Source of the DNA: Sphingobacteriaceae bacterium
GTDB lineage: Bacteria > Bacteroidota > Bacteroidia > B-17B0 > Aurantibacillaceae
Reading direction: 5' to 3'
Length of the DNA: 64,000 bases
NCBI GenBank assembly: GCA_016715905.1
Contig: JADJXI010000007.1
Coordinates: forward strand, 62,001 to 126,000
How positions within the stretch are numbered: position 1 is the first letter of the stretch; every line of letters starts with the position of its first letter. Below are positions 54,697 through 63,229 of this stretch, piece after piece. The notes under the pieces were generated by a model. It saw nothing but the letters and a program-made list of their open reading frames with translations, ran no database searches and was not told the origin of the DNA. A program made the position numbers and the translations under genes.

Positions 54697-56036
54697 ATTA
54701 ATTTCGATTCCGGACTTGCCTGCACATGCGGATTTTGTTCTTTGTTATTTAAAAGCAAACTTTCTACAGGGACATGTTTTCCTAAATAATCAAAGAGTTC
54801 TTTTAAACTTGTTTCGCCTTTACTTTCTTTGAGTTTCTTTAATAAATAGTAGGTGAACATCCCATGCTCCATCTCCTTATAACTTAATGAAGATTGATTT
54901 CCACTACTGGAAGATAAAACTACCATATTTCCTTTTAAAGTTTGCTCTTTCGGTTTTACGGTTATACTTCTTCCGGCAATCAATCCATCATTGCGCGCAC
55001 CACCGGTAAAGCACGCGTCTAATATTACAAATATTTGTTTACTGGGAAACTCACTTAATTTTTCAAAACAGTCACTTAATTTAATTCCGTAATTAACATT
55101 AGCGCCACTAATATCAACAGGAATCAGATAAGGTTCTTTACTTTTTTCCTCGGGCATACCGTGTCCGGCATAATACAGAATAAGTTTAGCTTGTCCGCCG
55201 GTATTTTTGGCCAACAAATTTAATTTATGGATAGCCTGACTAATCTGACCGTATGTAGCATCCAATAAAAAAGTAATATTTTTTTCAGGAACCCCAAAAG
55301 TTTTTATTGCATATTCTTTAAAAGCAGAAGCATCATTACGAGCAAAAGGCACATTGGATTCCGATTTTAATTCTGTTTGAAAAGAGGTGTAATCTTCATT
55401 CCCAATGATCAGAGCAAATGTATTTTTATTTACCCCGTTAGTGATAGGAATATCTTGATCAACATCAGATTTGCGTTTGAATTCATATTTTTTATTCCCA
55501 TTTACATAAACAATTTGTTTGATGGTATCGTTCTTAAACACCATATCTTCATCAGGAAAGTTTGCGTCTTTATGATTTTTACGGATGATGGGGTGATCTG
55601 TGTCCTCATAAATAGCGCTATATTTCTTTTTAGCCCTTTCCCAATCAGAAATTGCATAGGGTTCGTTAACCGACAGATAAATGCCGTATAGACTGCAACC
55701 TATGCGAACATAATATTTTTTATGAGGCTCTATCATTATAGAAGCGGTTCCCACATTATCACTTATGGTGTTTCGCACATAAACAAGCAGTTTTCCTGTG
55801 CTGTACATGTTGTATTCGAGCGAACCGGCCGGTTTTAAAGTGTGAATTCGGGTTTCATTTAAAATAATATCGAAACTCAGGGAGTTGCATAAGATAATAT
55901 CACTACGGTAAAAATAAACTGAAGAGTATTTATTTTCCTGACCTTCAATTTTCAGTCCAAGAAATAATACGCACAATAGAAGAGATAATTTCTTGAATTG
56001 ACCGCCAGTGCTGAACATGTGGTTAAAGTTAAACAA
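54672..56036 (-). CDS. Exported caspase-like (C14) peptidase
   Basis: 454 residues. The real start is probably Met7 (MFSTGGQFKKLSLLLCVLFLGLKIEGQ, a signal peptide). A DUF2846-like beta domain (about 35-140) precedes a caspase fold from about 205: NTFALIIGNEDYTSF, KLILYYAGHGMPEE with catalytic His292, and FVILDACFTGGARND with catalytic Cys342. Bacterial orthocaspases cut after basic residues. The exported form here would act in the periplasm or outside. Co-encoded with a DUF4384 protein; a partner or substrate role for it is inference. Confidence 0.88.
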   Translation of the reverse strand: MFNFNHMFSTGGQFKKLSLLLCVLFLGLKIEGQENKYSSVYFYRSDIILCNSLSFDIILNETRIHTLKPAGSLEYNMYSTGKLLVYVRNTISDNVGTASIMIEPHKKYYVRIGCSLYGIYLSVNEPYAISDWERAKKKYSAIYEDTDHPIIRKNHKDANFPDEDMVFKNDTIKQIVYVNGNKKYEFKRKSDVDQDIPITNGVNKNTFALIIGNEDYTSFQTELKSESNVPFARNDASAFKEYAIKTFGVPEKNITFLLDATYGQISQAIHKLNLLAKNTGGQAKLILYYAGHGMPEEKSKEPYLIPVDISGANVNYGIKLSDCFEKLSEFPSKQIFVILDACFTGGARNDGLIAGRSITVKPKEQTLKGNMVVLSSSSGNQSSLSYKEMEHGMFTYYLLKKLKESKGETSLKELFDYLGKHVPVESLLLNNKEQNPHVQASPESKLIWQQWKLK

Positions 56037-56045
56037 AAGGACGTT

Positions 56046-56981
56046 TTAATACCCGTAATTTTTCAATCTTTTGTCGTTACTGCGCCAATCTTTGTCAACT
56101 TTAACAAATAATTCAATGTGAATTTGTTTTTTGAAGAAAGCTTCTAATTCTTTTCGGGCCAGCATACCGGTTTTCTTCAGAGCCTCGCCTTTATTACCAA
56201 TAATAATTCCCTTTTGTGTATCGCGTTCCGTAATAATATCTGCTTGAATGCGAATTATTTTTTCATCTTCCTTAAAGGAGTTTACTACAATTTCTACGCT
56301 ATAGGGAATTTCTTTTTTGTAGTTCAGTAAAATTTTCTCCCGTATAATTTCACTTACAAAAAAACGTTCCGGTTTATCCGTAAATTCATTTTTATCGTAA
56401 AAAGCTTCGCCCGGAGGTAGCATTTCGATGATGCGTTGCATCACTTTATCCAGATTAAACTTTTCGAGTGCCGAAATGGGAATAATTTCTGCTCTTGGAA
56501 GTTTAGTTTGCCATTCCACAATTTTTTCTAATACTTTTTGCTGATTTACCGCATCCATTTTATTAATGAGTAATAAAACAGGGGTGTTAGATTTTTGAAG
56601 TTTAGCCAGATAATTCTCATCCAACTGAATATCTTCAAACACATCGGTAATGAGCAAAAATAAATCGGCATCCGTAAAAGCAGAAACCACAAATTGCATC
56701 ATTTTTTCCTGCAGTTTGTATAGCGGTTTGATGATGCCCGGTGTATCCGAAAAAACAATTTGATAATCCTCTCCGCTAACAATACCCATAATTCGGTGAC
56801 GGGTTGTTTGCGCTTTAGAGGTGATGATGCTGAGTCGCTCTCCTACCAGGGCATTCATCAAAGTAGATTTTCCCACATTGGGACAACCGATAATATTAAC
56901 GAAACCGGCTCTATGTATTTTATTGCTGTTAATAAGATTTATTTGTTTTACAAAGAAAGTAAATATATCTTTGCGCCACAA
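56046..56981 (-). CDS. era: GTPase Era
   Basis: About 295-311 residues. G1 GCPNVGKST, G2 TTRHRIMGI, G3 DTPGI, G4 NKMD and G5 SALE are all present, followed by the KH domain (GNKGEALKKTGMLARKELEAFFKKQIHIELFVKV). Era binds the 3' end of 16S rRNA and helps 30S assembly. The start is unclear: TTG at 56981 gives a tail of about 22 extra residues compared with the usual M-x-K-A-G-F-V-N-I, and no ATG is available; the tRNA promoter elements (56942-56973) overlap this tail. A non-AUG start further in is possible. Confidence 0.95.
   Translation of the reverse strand: MWRKDIFTFFVKQINLINSNKIHRAGFVNIIGCPNVGKSTLMNALVGERLSIITSKAQTTRHRIMGIVSGEDYQIVFSDTPGIIKPLYKLQEKMMQFVVSAFTDADLFLLITDVFEDIQLDENYLAKLQKSNTPVLLLINKMDAVNQQKVLEKIVEWQTKLPRAEIIPISALEKFNLDKVMQRIIEMLPPGEAFYDKNEFTDKPERFFVSEIIREKILLNYKKEIPYSVEIVVNSFKEDEKIIRIQADIITERDTQKGIIIGNKGEALKKTGMLARKELEAFFKKQIHIELFVKVDKDWRSNDKRLKNYGY
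56942..56973 (+). promoter_or_regulatory. Promoter of the initiator tRNA
   Basis: TTTG (56942-56945), 20 nt, TATCTTTG (56966-56973): a full Bacteroidota -33/-7 match. Transcription would start near 56980, about 37 nt before the tRNA. It lies within the first codons of the divergent era frame. Confidence 0.75.
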
Positions 56982-57016
56982 TTAAGTTGAATTTAACATT
57001 TCATTAATTGTTACAG

Positions 57017-57072
<56 letters not shown>

Positions 57073-57091
<19 letters not shown>

Positions 57092-57256
57092 ACAAAACCC
57101 ATCGACGAAAGGAGATGGGTTTTTTGTTTACGTGCTGAGCGTCAAACTTGTTTGAAAGCGAAGAACGGAAACAAAAAATACAATTCGCGAAGCGGATTGG
57201 GTTTTGTTGTAATCCCCTACCTGTAAGATCAACGGGGTTAATCTTCCTCCCGCTAC
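57073..57256. repeat. 17-bp duplication of the tRNA 3' end (att-like)
   Basis: AATCTTCCTCCCGCTAC occurs in the tRNA (57073-57089) and again at 57240-57256 in the same orientation. Duplicated tRNA 3' ends are classic marks of integration. The 57127-57358 interval has no other supportable gene. Confidence 0.7.
57098..57126 (+). terminator. Rho-independent terminator of the tRNA
   Basis: CCCATC (57098-57103) pairs with GATGGG (57114-57119) followed by seven T. A near copy of this sequence recurs at about 58350-58375. Confidence 0.85.
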
Positions 57257-57358
57257 AAGGTCTAACAAATTTGTTAGAAATAACAGTTCTGTTAGAGAAC
57301 AAAAAAAGCCACATTTCAGTGACTTTTTTTGTTTAGTGTTAATTTGGTTAAGTTAGCA

Positions 57359-57715
57359 TCAATAGGCTTGAACAAGAGTTTCATAAGGGATATTCAGTTT
57401 GTTGTGAAGATTCCTTATCATTTTTAAAGTCAATTTTCTTTCCTTACTTAAAATATCGCTTACGCGTGTGCTATATCCAAGTATCTTGCCAAGCTCCGAT
57501 TTTGTTAGATTCATTTCTTCCATGCGATATTTAATTACTTCTACAGGATCCGGTGATTCCATAACAAAGTGCTTGTCTTCATAATCTTTTATGACCAAAG
57601 CCAGGAGCTGAGCTTCCTTTCCTTCTTTACTGTTTGACTTTGCGAGAAATATTTCTTCAAATCTCTTTAAAGCCTTCTCATACTGAGTTTTGCTATTGAT
57701 AATTTCTACTTTCAT
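57359..57715 (-). CDS. higA: HigA-type antitoxin (XRE)
   Basis: 118 residues. The N-terminal half (about 1-55) is a HigA-like helical domain with AKSNSKEGKEAQLLALVIKDYEDKHFVM. The second half is an XRE HTH (PVEVIKYRMEEMNLTKSELGKILGYSTRVSDILSKERKLTLKMIRNLHNKLNIP). It neutralises HigB and represses the operon through the twin palindromes at 58093-58127. It lies 10 bp after the toxin gene, in the toxin-first order typical of hig loci. Confidence 0.9.
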   Translation of the reverse strand: MKVEIINSKTQYEKALKRFEEIFLAKSNSKEGKEAQLLALVIKDYEDKHFVMESPDPVEVIKYRMEEMNLTKSELGKILGYSTRVSDILSKERKLTLKMIRNLHNKLNIPYETLVQAY

Positions 57716-57725
57716 GTTGAGTAAG

Positions 57726-58058
57726 TTATTTTGTTTTCTTATGTGATTTTGCTTGAAAAAGATTTATAGTGTTTGCATCTATTTTATCATACTCTGAATG
57801 TGTTCCAATAAACTTAATGAACACCCATTCATTCTCATAATTGATTTCTGCAACTAGCCTAAAATCATTTCCCTTAATGTTAAAAACTGCGCGGCTGTTT
57901 TTTAGTATACTAACATTTCCGCGGTATTCTTGTTTTATTTGATTTGGTGTTTTCCATTTTTTAGTTAAAACTTCTTCATACCATATTTCTAATGCTAATT
58001 TGGCATTCCTATGCTTTTTACAGGCCTCTGTCACAGTGCTTTTGTTGTAAATATTCAT
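57726..58058 (-). CDS. higB: HigB-type toxin (RelE superfamily mRNA interferase)
   Basis: 110 residues. Fits the HigB_toxin family: 'L..W...' start (ALEIWYEEVLTKKWKTPNQIKQEYRGNVSILKNSRAVFNIKGNDFRLVAEINYENEWVFIKFIGTHSEYDKIDA). The typical block R-x-V-F-N-I-x-G-N-x-(F/Y)-R-L-(V/I) and the ending GTH-x-(E/D)YD-x-I(D) are intact. It cleaves ribosome-bound mRNA. Starts ATGAATATTTAC, 35 bp downstream of the second operator. Confidence 0.92.
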   Translation of the reverse strand: MNIYNKSTVTEACKKHRNAKLALEIWYEEVLTKKWKTPNQIKQEYRGNVSILKNSRAVFNIKGNDFRLVAEINYENEWVFIKFIGTHSEYDKIDANTINLFQAKSHKKTK

Positions 58059-58092
58059 GCCTTATTATTTATACGCTAAAGATACAAAAAAG

Positions 58093-58127
58093 TTACCAAT
58101 TTGGTAATAAAATAACCAATTTGGTAA
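58093..58127 (-). promoter_or_regulatory. Twin operator palindromes of higBA
   Basis: TTACCAATTTGGTAA (58093-58107, perfect 15-bp palindrome) and ACCAATTTGGT (58115-58125), centres 20 bp apart, two helical turns. Likely cooperative HigA binding sites over the promoter. Confidence 0.8.
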
Positions 58128-58655
58128 ATTTAACACTTTGGCAGTTTTCAATACCTTATTTTCCAACCCTCAATCTCCCAACCACACAGGCGTAGTTTGC
58201 GAAATCTTCGAGGGCCAATAGATCCTTTTCCAACTGCCGATAAAGACTGAGGTTCCGATATGTTAATTCGTGGGCTATGTTTGTGCTGGAAGGGTTCATA
58301 AATTTCTCAAGACTGTTCACTTCAAGAGGAATTTTTCCTACCAACAAAATCCATCGACGAAAGGAGATGGTTTTTTGTTTTTGAACTGAGCGAAAGATTA
58401 GTTTGTAAGAAAAGGGGCAGAACAAAAAAAATATGGTGCGAAGCGATTGGAAATTGTTACCTAACAAACTCAAGTAAGATTAATTTACGAAATTATCTAA
58501 ACCTTAAATGAAATACTAATTTATTCTTTTAACAATTGGTAAATTGAAAAATATCGGATTGACAATCCATGAAAAATATTTCAAATAATATGCATAAATA
58601 GCCATTTAAATTTTATTTATTTTTTAAAACCCTTATTTTTATATTTCAGTAATTT
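58128..58655. other. Gene-free stretch with repeat copy
   Basis: Contains the right copy of the direct repeat (58338-58455) and a minus-strand frame (58473-58156) that crosses the repeat and has no recognisable domain except a helical end (HELTYRNLSLYRQLEKDLLALEDFAN), perhaps the remnant of an island gene. The rest is AT-rich leader of the TPR gene. Confidence 0.45.
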
Positions 58656-60344
58656 ATGAAAAGTTTTATAAGACTCAGAACATTGGTATTTCTTTTGTCG
58701 AGTTGCATAATGATGCATTCACAAACAAGAACCTTAGATTCTTTAAAGAATCTATTATCTCAAAACATAAATGACACCACTAAACTTAATGTTTATATTT
58801 CGCTTTGTGATGAATGGGGTATGGTTCTTCCCGACTCAATTCAGCCGGCTTTGCAAAAAGCCATGCGTATTATAAATTCTAAACCAAAAACATTAAATAA
58901 AATTGAAAATTACACTTATGAAAAAGCATACGCCGCTTTATTAAATGCGAAAGGCTTTTGTTTTGATCAGTTGGGAGAAACGGATAGTGCTTATCATTAT
59001 TATAACAAAAGTTTTGATTTGTTCAAAAAATTAAAACTGCAGAACGAAGTTGCTTATACTTTAGTTAATATTGGTAATTTATCAAGAGATAAAGGTGATT
59101 TTGTTTTGGCGCTTGAAAAATATAATGAAGGTTTAAAATATGCAGAAGAATCACAAAATAAAAAATCAATTTCATATTGTCTTAATAACATAGGTCTTGT
59201 TCATCATTACCGAGGTGAGTTGCATGAAGCTTTAACATATTATCAGAAAGCGCTTAAATTAAGAGAAGAGGTTGGCTATTTACCTGATATATCACAATCC
59301 TATAACAATGTAGGAGCGATTTATAAAAATCAAGGGATTATAGAAAAAGCACTGGAATACTATAACAAGGCATTAAAAATCGACGAAAAGGTGAAAAACA
59401 TAGAATCAATGGCAGGAACTATAAACAATATCGCCATGATTTATTATGGACAGGGAGATGGTAATAATGCAATTGATTATATGCAAAAAGCCTTAAAATA
59501 TTTTGAATTACTGCATGATGAAAGGGGAATTTCACTCATTTATTCAAATTTAGGCCACGTCCACATGTCGTTAATGAAGTTTGATAAAGCCATGTATTAT
59601 TTTAAAAAATGTTTAAACCAGCGTAACGCGCTTCAGGATAAAAGAGGTGTAGCATCAAGTTATAGTAACATTGGCACGTTATTTTCAAAAATAAATCAAA
59701 CTGATAGTGCCTATTTTTATCATTATAAAAGTTTAGAGTTACGCAGATTAATGCAAGATCAGAGAGGTGTGGCAGAATCGCAAAATCTCCTTGCTAAGAT
59801 CCTTTTAGAACAAAATAAACTGCTTATTGCTTCCCGTTATTGTGACAGCTCACTAAATATTTCAATTATAATACAAGATCCAAACAGTTTAAAAGATGCG
59901 TACTCAATTCAGTACCGCATAGATTCAGCATTCGGCAATTATAAAGAGGCGTTTTCATCCTTTAAAAAATTTATTACTTTCAGAGATAGTTTAAAAAACG
60001 ATTCGCATCGCAAAGCGGGGATAAAAAATCAGTTGAAATATGACTTTGAGAAAAAGGAAATGTTATTGGTTGAACAAAACCTAAAAGAAAAAGCCATTGC
60101 CGAAGAAAAACAACGAAGTCAGCAATATATAATAATGGGCGTCAGCGCCATTTTAGTACTTGTGCTTGTTTTTGCCGTATATATTTTTAAAATATTGGGA
60201 ATAACCAGGAAGCAGAAAGATATCATTCAGACACATCAAAATGAAATCTTAGATAGTATACATTATGCAAGGCGAATACAAATGGCTCAAATCCCAAGTG
60301 AAAAACAAATCGCTACTTATTTAAAGAAGTCAAATAAAAAATAA
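58656..60344 (+). CDS. TPR sensor protein ending in a truncated PP2C linker
   Basis: 562 residues. Signal peptide about 1-23 (LVFLLSSCIMMHSQ). Seven or so TPR repeats (about 95-400: GDFVLALEKYNEGLKYAEE, GELHEALTYYQKALKLREE, GIIEKALEYYNKALKIDEK, GDGNNAIDYMQKALKYFE), a transmembrane helix (about 495-517, IMGVSAILVLVLVFAVYIF), then the coiled-coil linker EILDSIHYARRIQMAQIPSEK that normally leads into a SpoIIE phosphatase domain. Translation stops 13 residues later, so the catalytic domain is missing. The same linker is complete in the gene at 44348. Confidence 0.8.
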   Translation: MKSFIRLRTLVFLLSSCIMMHSQTRTLDSLKNLLSQNINDTTKLNVYISLCDEWGMVLPDSIQPALQKAMRIINSKPKTLNKIENYTYEKAYAALLNAKGFCFDQLGETDSAYHYYNKSFDLFKKLKLQNEVAYTLVNIGNLSRDKGDFVLALEKYNEGLKYAEESQNKKSISYCLNNIGLVHHYRGELHEALTYYQKALKLREEVGYLPDISQSYNNVGAIYKNQGIIEKALEYYNKALKIDEKVKNIESMAGTINNIAMIYYGQGDGNNAIDYMQKALKYFELLHDERGISLIYSNLGHVHMSLMKFDKAMYYFKKCLNQRNALQDKRGVASSYSNIGTLFSKINQTDSAYFYHYKSLELRRLMQDQRGVAESQNLLAKILLEQNKLLIASRYCDSSLNISIIIQDPNSLKDAYSIQYRIDSAFGNYKEAFSSFKKFITFRDSLKNDSHRKAGIKNQLKYDFEKKEMLLVEQNLKEKAIAEEKQRSQQYIIMGVSAILVLVLVFAVYIFKILGITRKQKDIIQTHQNEILDSIHYARRIQMAQIPSEKQIATYLKKSNKK

Positions 60345-60372
60345 AACCTTAATTTTCAGTTCTTATTATTTC

Positions 60373-61314
60373 TCACCCACACAAATTCTTCAGCGTCTCC
60401 TCATACTCATTCATCAACTCATTCACAATCGTTGCTGCAGGTTTTATTTCTTTCAATGCATTACACACCTGCCCTATTTCCAATTCGCCTTCTTCTAAAT
60501 CGCCCTCAAACATGCCTTTTTTAGCTCTGGCTCTTCCTAAAATATTTTTTAATTCTTCTCCACCCGCTCCTCTTCGCTCCGCTTCTTCAACCTCTTTATA
60601 AAATTTATTTTTCATTAATCGTACCGGCGTTAATTGTTTTAAAGCCAATTGCGTGGCGCCTTCTTCGGCCTGTATTACTGCATTTTTAAAATTAATGTGC
60701 GCACTACTCTCTTCACTTGCTACAAAACGGCTTCCTACCTGTACTGCTTCAGCTCCTAATGCAAAAGCAGCTGCCATCTGCCGACCGTTAGCTATTCCTC
60801 CGGCCGCAATTAAAGGCAGTTTTATTTTATCTCTTACTTGCGGAATTAAAACCATGGTAGTGGTCTCTTCCCTGCCGTTATGTCCCCCGGCCTCAAATCC
60901 TTCGGCCACTACAGCATCTACCCCAGCCTCTTCACATTTTACGGCAAACTTAACTGCACTCACCACATGCACCACCTTAATTCCTTTTTCTTGTAAATGT
61001 TTGGTCCATGTTTTTGGACTTCCGGCACTCGTAAAAACTATAGGTACTTTTTCGGCTACAATAATTTCAATTAATTGTTCAATATCGGGGTACAAAAGCG
61101 GCACATTTACCGCAAAAGGCTTTTGAGTGGCTGCCTTGCATTTTAGGATATGGGTCCTTAGAACTTCCGGGTACATACTGCCACTTCCTATAATACCCAA
61201 TCCTCCGGCATTGCTCACTGCACTAGCCAATTCCCAGCCACTGCACCAAATCATACCTGCTTGAATAATGGGTTTTTCAATGCCAAATAATTCAATTATT
61301 CTGTTTTTTTTCAT
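60373..61314 (-). CDS. Nitronate monooxygenase-like FMN enzyme
   Basis: 313 residues from ATG 61314; an upstream in-frame ATG at 61365 adds an improbable basic tail. A 2-nitropropane dioxygenase/FabK-type TIM barrel: FGIEKPIIQAGMIWCSG (FMN), GLGIIGSGSM, VFTSAGSPK, EAGVDAVVAEGFEAGGHNGRE (catalytic His region of the family), LIAAGGIANGRQMAAAFALGAEAVQVGSRF. It oxidises alkyl nitronates, or could be an enoyl-ACP reductase relative; the two cannot be separated by eye. Monocistronic. Confidence 0.85.
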   Translation of the reverse strand: MKKNRIIELFGIEKPIIQAGMIWCSGWELASAVSNAGGLGIIGSGSMYPEVLRTHILKCKAATQKPFAVNVPLLYPDIEQLIEIIVAEKVPIVFTSAGSPKTWTKHLQEKGIKVVHVVSAVKFAVKCEEAGVDAVVAEGFEAGGHNGREETTTMVLIPQVRDKIKLPLIAAGGIANGRQMAAAFALGAEAVQVGSRFVASEESSAHINFKNAVIQAEEGATQLALKQLTPVRLMKNKFYKEVEEAERRGAGGEELKNILGRARAKKGMFEGDLEEGELEIGQVCNALKEIKPAATIVNELMNEYEETLKNLCG

Positions 61315-61436
61315 GCTCTTACGCAACTTTTTGCCATGAAATTTAACGATTATTTTCCATTTCAACTTATTAGTATTTAATAGAAATTCTTGGCAGAATT
61401 AATTAGAATTCATATATTTGGGTTTGTATTTAAACC

Positions 61437-62342
61437 ATGAAAAGGTTACTTATTTTACTTTTCTTTTTCACTGCCCTTTCAGGCATACAGGCTCAATGGC
61501 TTTGGGACTATGGCTTTCGTTTAGGTGCCAGCAATTATTTAGGCGATATTGGGGGTAAAGAATTAACCCGTAGAGATTTTGTGGCCGATATGAAACTGGC
61601 CAAAACAAGATGGGATGCCGGGGCTTTTGTTCGTTATAAATGGCGTCCTCAAATCATGTTTAAGTTGGCTTTTGATTGGATCAGAATTGAAGGGGATGAT
61701 AAATTATCAAGCAATCCGGGAAGACATTACCGTAATATGAATTTTAAAAATGATTTATTAGGACCTGAAGCAACCATAGAATGGGTATTTTATGAAGATC
61801 CTGATTTAGGGAATACCTATCGTTACCGCAATAGTTTTAAGGCCTATATTTTTAGCGGAGCAGGTGGAGTTTTAAGTAGTCCAAAAACAATTTATAAAGG
61901 TGAATATGTTAAATTGAAGAATTTTGACATTGAAGGGTATAATTACAAAAGCTTTCAATTTGTAATTCCTATGGGTGTTGGATTTTACTTTACCATTGAT
62001 AAAAAACACCGTATTGGTTTTGAAATGAATTATCGCAAAACTTTTACCGATTATTTGGATGATATCAGCGGAGATTATCCAGATCAGGAACAAATTGGTG
62101 ACCCGAATCTTACAATTAGAGCTTTAGCATTTGACCAGGCTAAAATTGATGAAAATCCAGGCGCTTATTACTCTCACACTTATGGGCAAAAACGTGGAGA
62201 TCCAACTCATAAAGATGCTTATATGACTATGACTTTCAGTTATAGCTATGTAATTCGTGGTAAGAGTAGCTTTTATCGTGCCAAACGAAACGCTTTCTTT
62301 AGCCGTAAACGTAAAATGCGTAAAATAAGGGCTAAGTTTTAA
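61437..62342 (+). CDS. Outer-membrane beta-barrel protein, DUF6089-like
   Basis: 301 residues. Signal peptide about 1-19 (LLILLFFFTALSGIQAQ). It begins WLWDYGFRLGASNYLGDIGG, the usual opening of DUF6089-type barrels ('G..xGxxNYxGDL'), with alternating aromatic strands (FKAYIFSGAGGVL, FQFVIPMGVGFYFTI, YMTMTFSYSYVIRGK) and a basic tail RAKRNAFFSRKRKMRKIRAKF. Probably an outer-membrane porin-like or assembly protein; function unknown. A terminator follows. Confidence 0.8.
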   Translation: MKRLLILLFFFTALSGIQAQWLWDYGFRLGASNYLGDIGGKELTRRDFVADMKLAKTRWDAGAFVRYKWRPQIMFKLAFDWIRIEGDDKLSSNPGRHYRNMNFKNDLLGPEATIEWVFYEDPDLGNTYRYRNSFKAYIFSGAGGVLSSPKTIYKGEYVKLKNFDIEGYNYKSFQFVIPMGVGFYFTIDKKHRIGFEMNYRKTFTDYLDDISGDYPDQEQIGDPNLTIRALAFDQAKIDENPGAYYSHTYGQKRGDPTHKDAYMTMTFSYSYVIRGKSSFYRAKRNAFFSRKRKMRKIRAKF

Positions 62343-62356
62343 ACCAAACACTTCTG

Positions 62357-62387
62357 AAATCCCAAAATTATTTGGGATTTTTTTATT
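62357..62387 (+). terminator. Rho-independent terminator
   Basis: AAATCCCAAA pairs with TTTGGGATTT across ATTA, followed by a T run, 15 bp after the barrel gene stop. Confidence 0.85.
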
Positions 62388-62425
62388 TTCATTTGCCTTA
62401 CAAAAAACTATCTTTGTCTTTTCAA

Positions 62426-62878
62426 ATGAAAAATATTTTAATACTCCTTAGCTTAAGTTTTATTTTTTCCTGCACGGAAAAAAAGGAAAACAAAACAGGA
62501 ACCGATCTGATTAATAATAGTGCTAGTGCTACTGATAATGTAAAAATTGATTTACCTGAAATAAAATTCGAAGAAGAAGAATTTGACTTTGGGAAAATAA
62601 CACAAGGCGAACGTGTGGAGCATAGCTTTAAATTTAAAAACATCGGCGCTAAAAACCTTGTTATTTCTGGCGCAAACGGAAGTTGCGGTTGCACCATTGC
62701 CGATTGGCCGAAAGAACCAATAGCAAGTGGCGCTGAAGGTAAAATTGAAGTGGTGTTCAACAGCGAAGGCAAAAGTGGTTTTCAGGAAAAAACCATTACT
62801 ATTGTAACTAATTGTGAACCGGCAACAAGAATATTGAGAATAAAAACAGAAATAATCGTGGCGGAAACAGCCAAATAA
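62426..62878 (+). CDS. DUF1573 lipoprotein
   Basis: 150 residues from the Met at 62426, which gives the lipobox SFIFSC (Cys14); the upstream frame to 62372 crosses the terminator. The DUF1573 core is an ASH/MSP-type Ig fold: EEEEFDFGKITQGERVEHSFKFKNIGAKNLVISGANGSCGCTIADWPKEPIASGAEGKIEVVFNSEGKSG. The SCGCT block is characteristic. It is a periplasmic or outer-membrane lipoprotein of unknown role, next to yajC as in many Bacteroidota. Confidence 0.9.
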   Translation: MKNILILLSLSFIFSCTEKKENKTGTDLINNSASATDNVKIDLPEIKFEEEEFDFGKITQGERVEHSFKFKNIGAKNLVISGANGSCGCTIADWPKEPIASGAEGKIEVVFNSEGKSGFQEKTITIVTNCEPATRILRIKTEIIVAETAK

Positions 62879-62901
62879 ACCAAACAATAAAAAAATAAAC
62901 T

Positions 62902-63219
62902 ATGAACTTAAATTTGATTTTGATGGCCGGACAACAAGGCCAGGGCGGATTGATGTCTTTTCTTCCATTAGTAGCAATTGTTGTAGTATTCTATTTTTTC
63001 ATGATTAGACCGCAAATGAAAAAGGCAAAGGAGCAAAAAAAATATATTGAAGGATTAAAAAAAGGTGATAAAATCTTAACCATAGGTGGCATTTACGGCA
63101 AAGTATCGGAAGTAAATGAAGACGGTACAATTATAATGGAAGTAGAAGATGGCACAAAAATGAAAGTTTCTAAAAATGCTGTTTCAAATGAAGCATCTAT
63201 ATCATTAAACAGAAACTAA
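62902..63219 (+). CDS. yajC: Preprotein translocase subunit YajC
   Basis: 105 residues: one transmembrane helix (about 20-39, LPLVAIVVVFYFFMIRPQ) with the signature FFMIRPQMKKAKEQKK, then the small cytoplasmic domain LKKGDKILTIGGIYGKVSEVNEDGTIIMEVEDGTKMKVSKNAVS. It associates with SecDF-YajC to assist protein export. Starts 23 bp after the DUF1573 gene; the ybbR-like gene follows. Confidence 0.95.
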   Translation: MNLNLILMAGQQGQGGLMSFLPLVAIVVVFYFFMIRPQMKKAKEQKKYIEGLKKGDKILTIGGIYGKVSEVNEDGTIIMEVEDGTKMKVSKNAVSNEASISLNRN

Positions 63220-63229
63220 AAAAAGTGCA

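Noticed and set aside
58156..58473. Minus-strand gene of 105 codons beside higBA
   Set aside because: It runs through the direct repeat containing a terminator copy; only a short helical end looks protein-like and no family is recognised.
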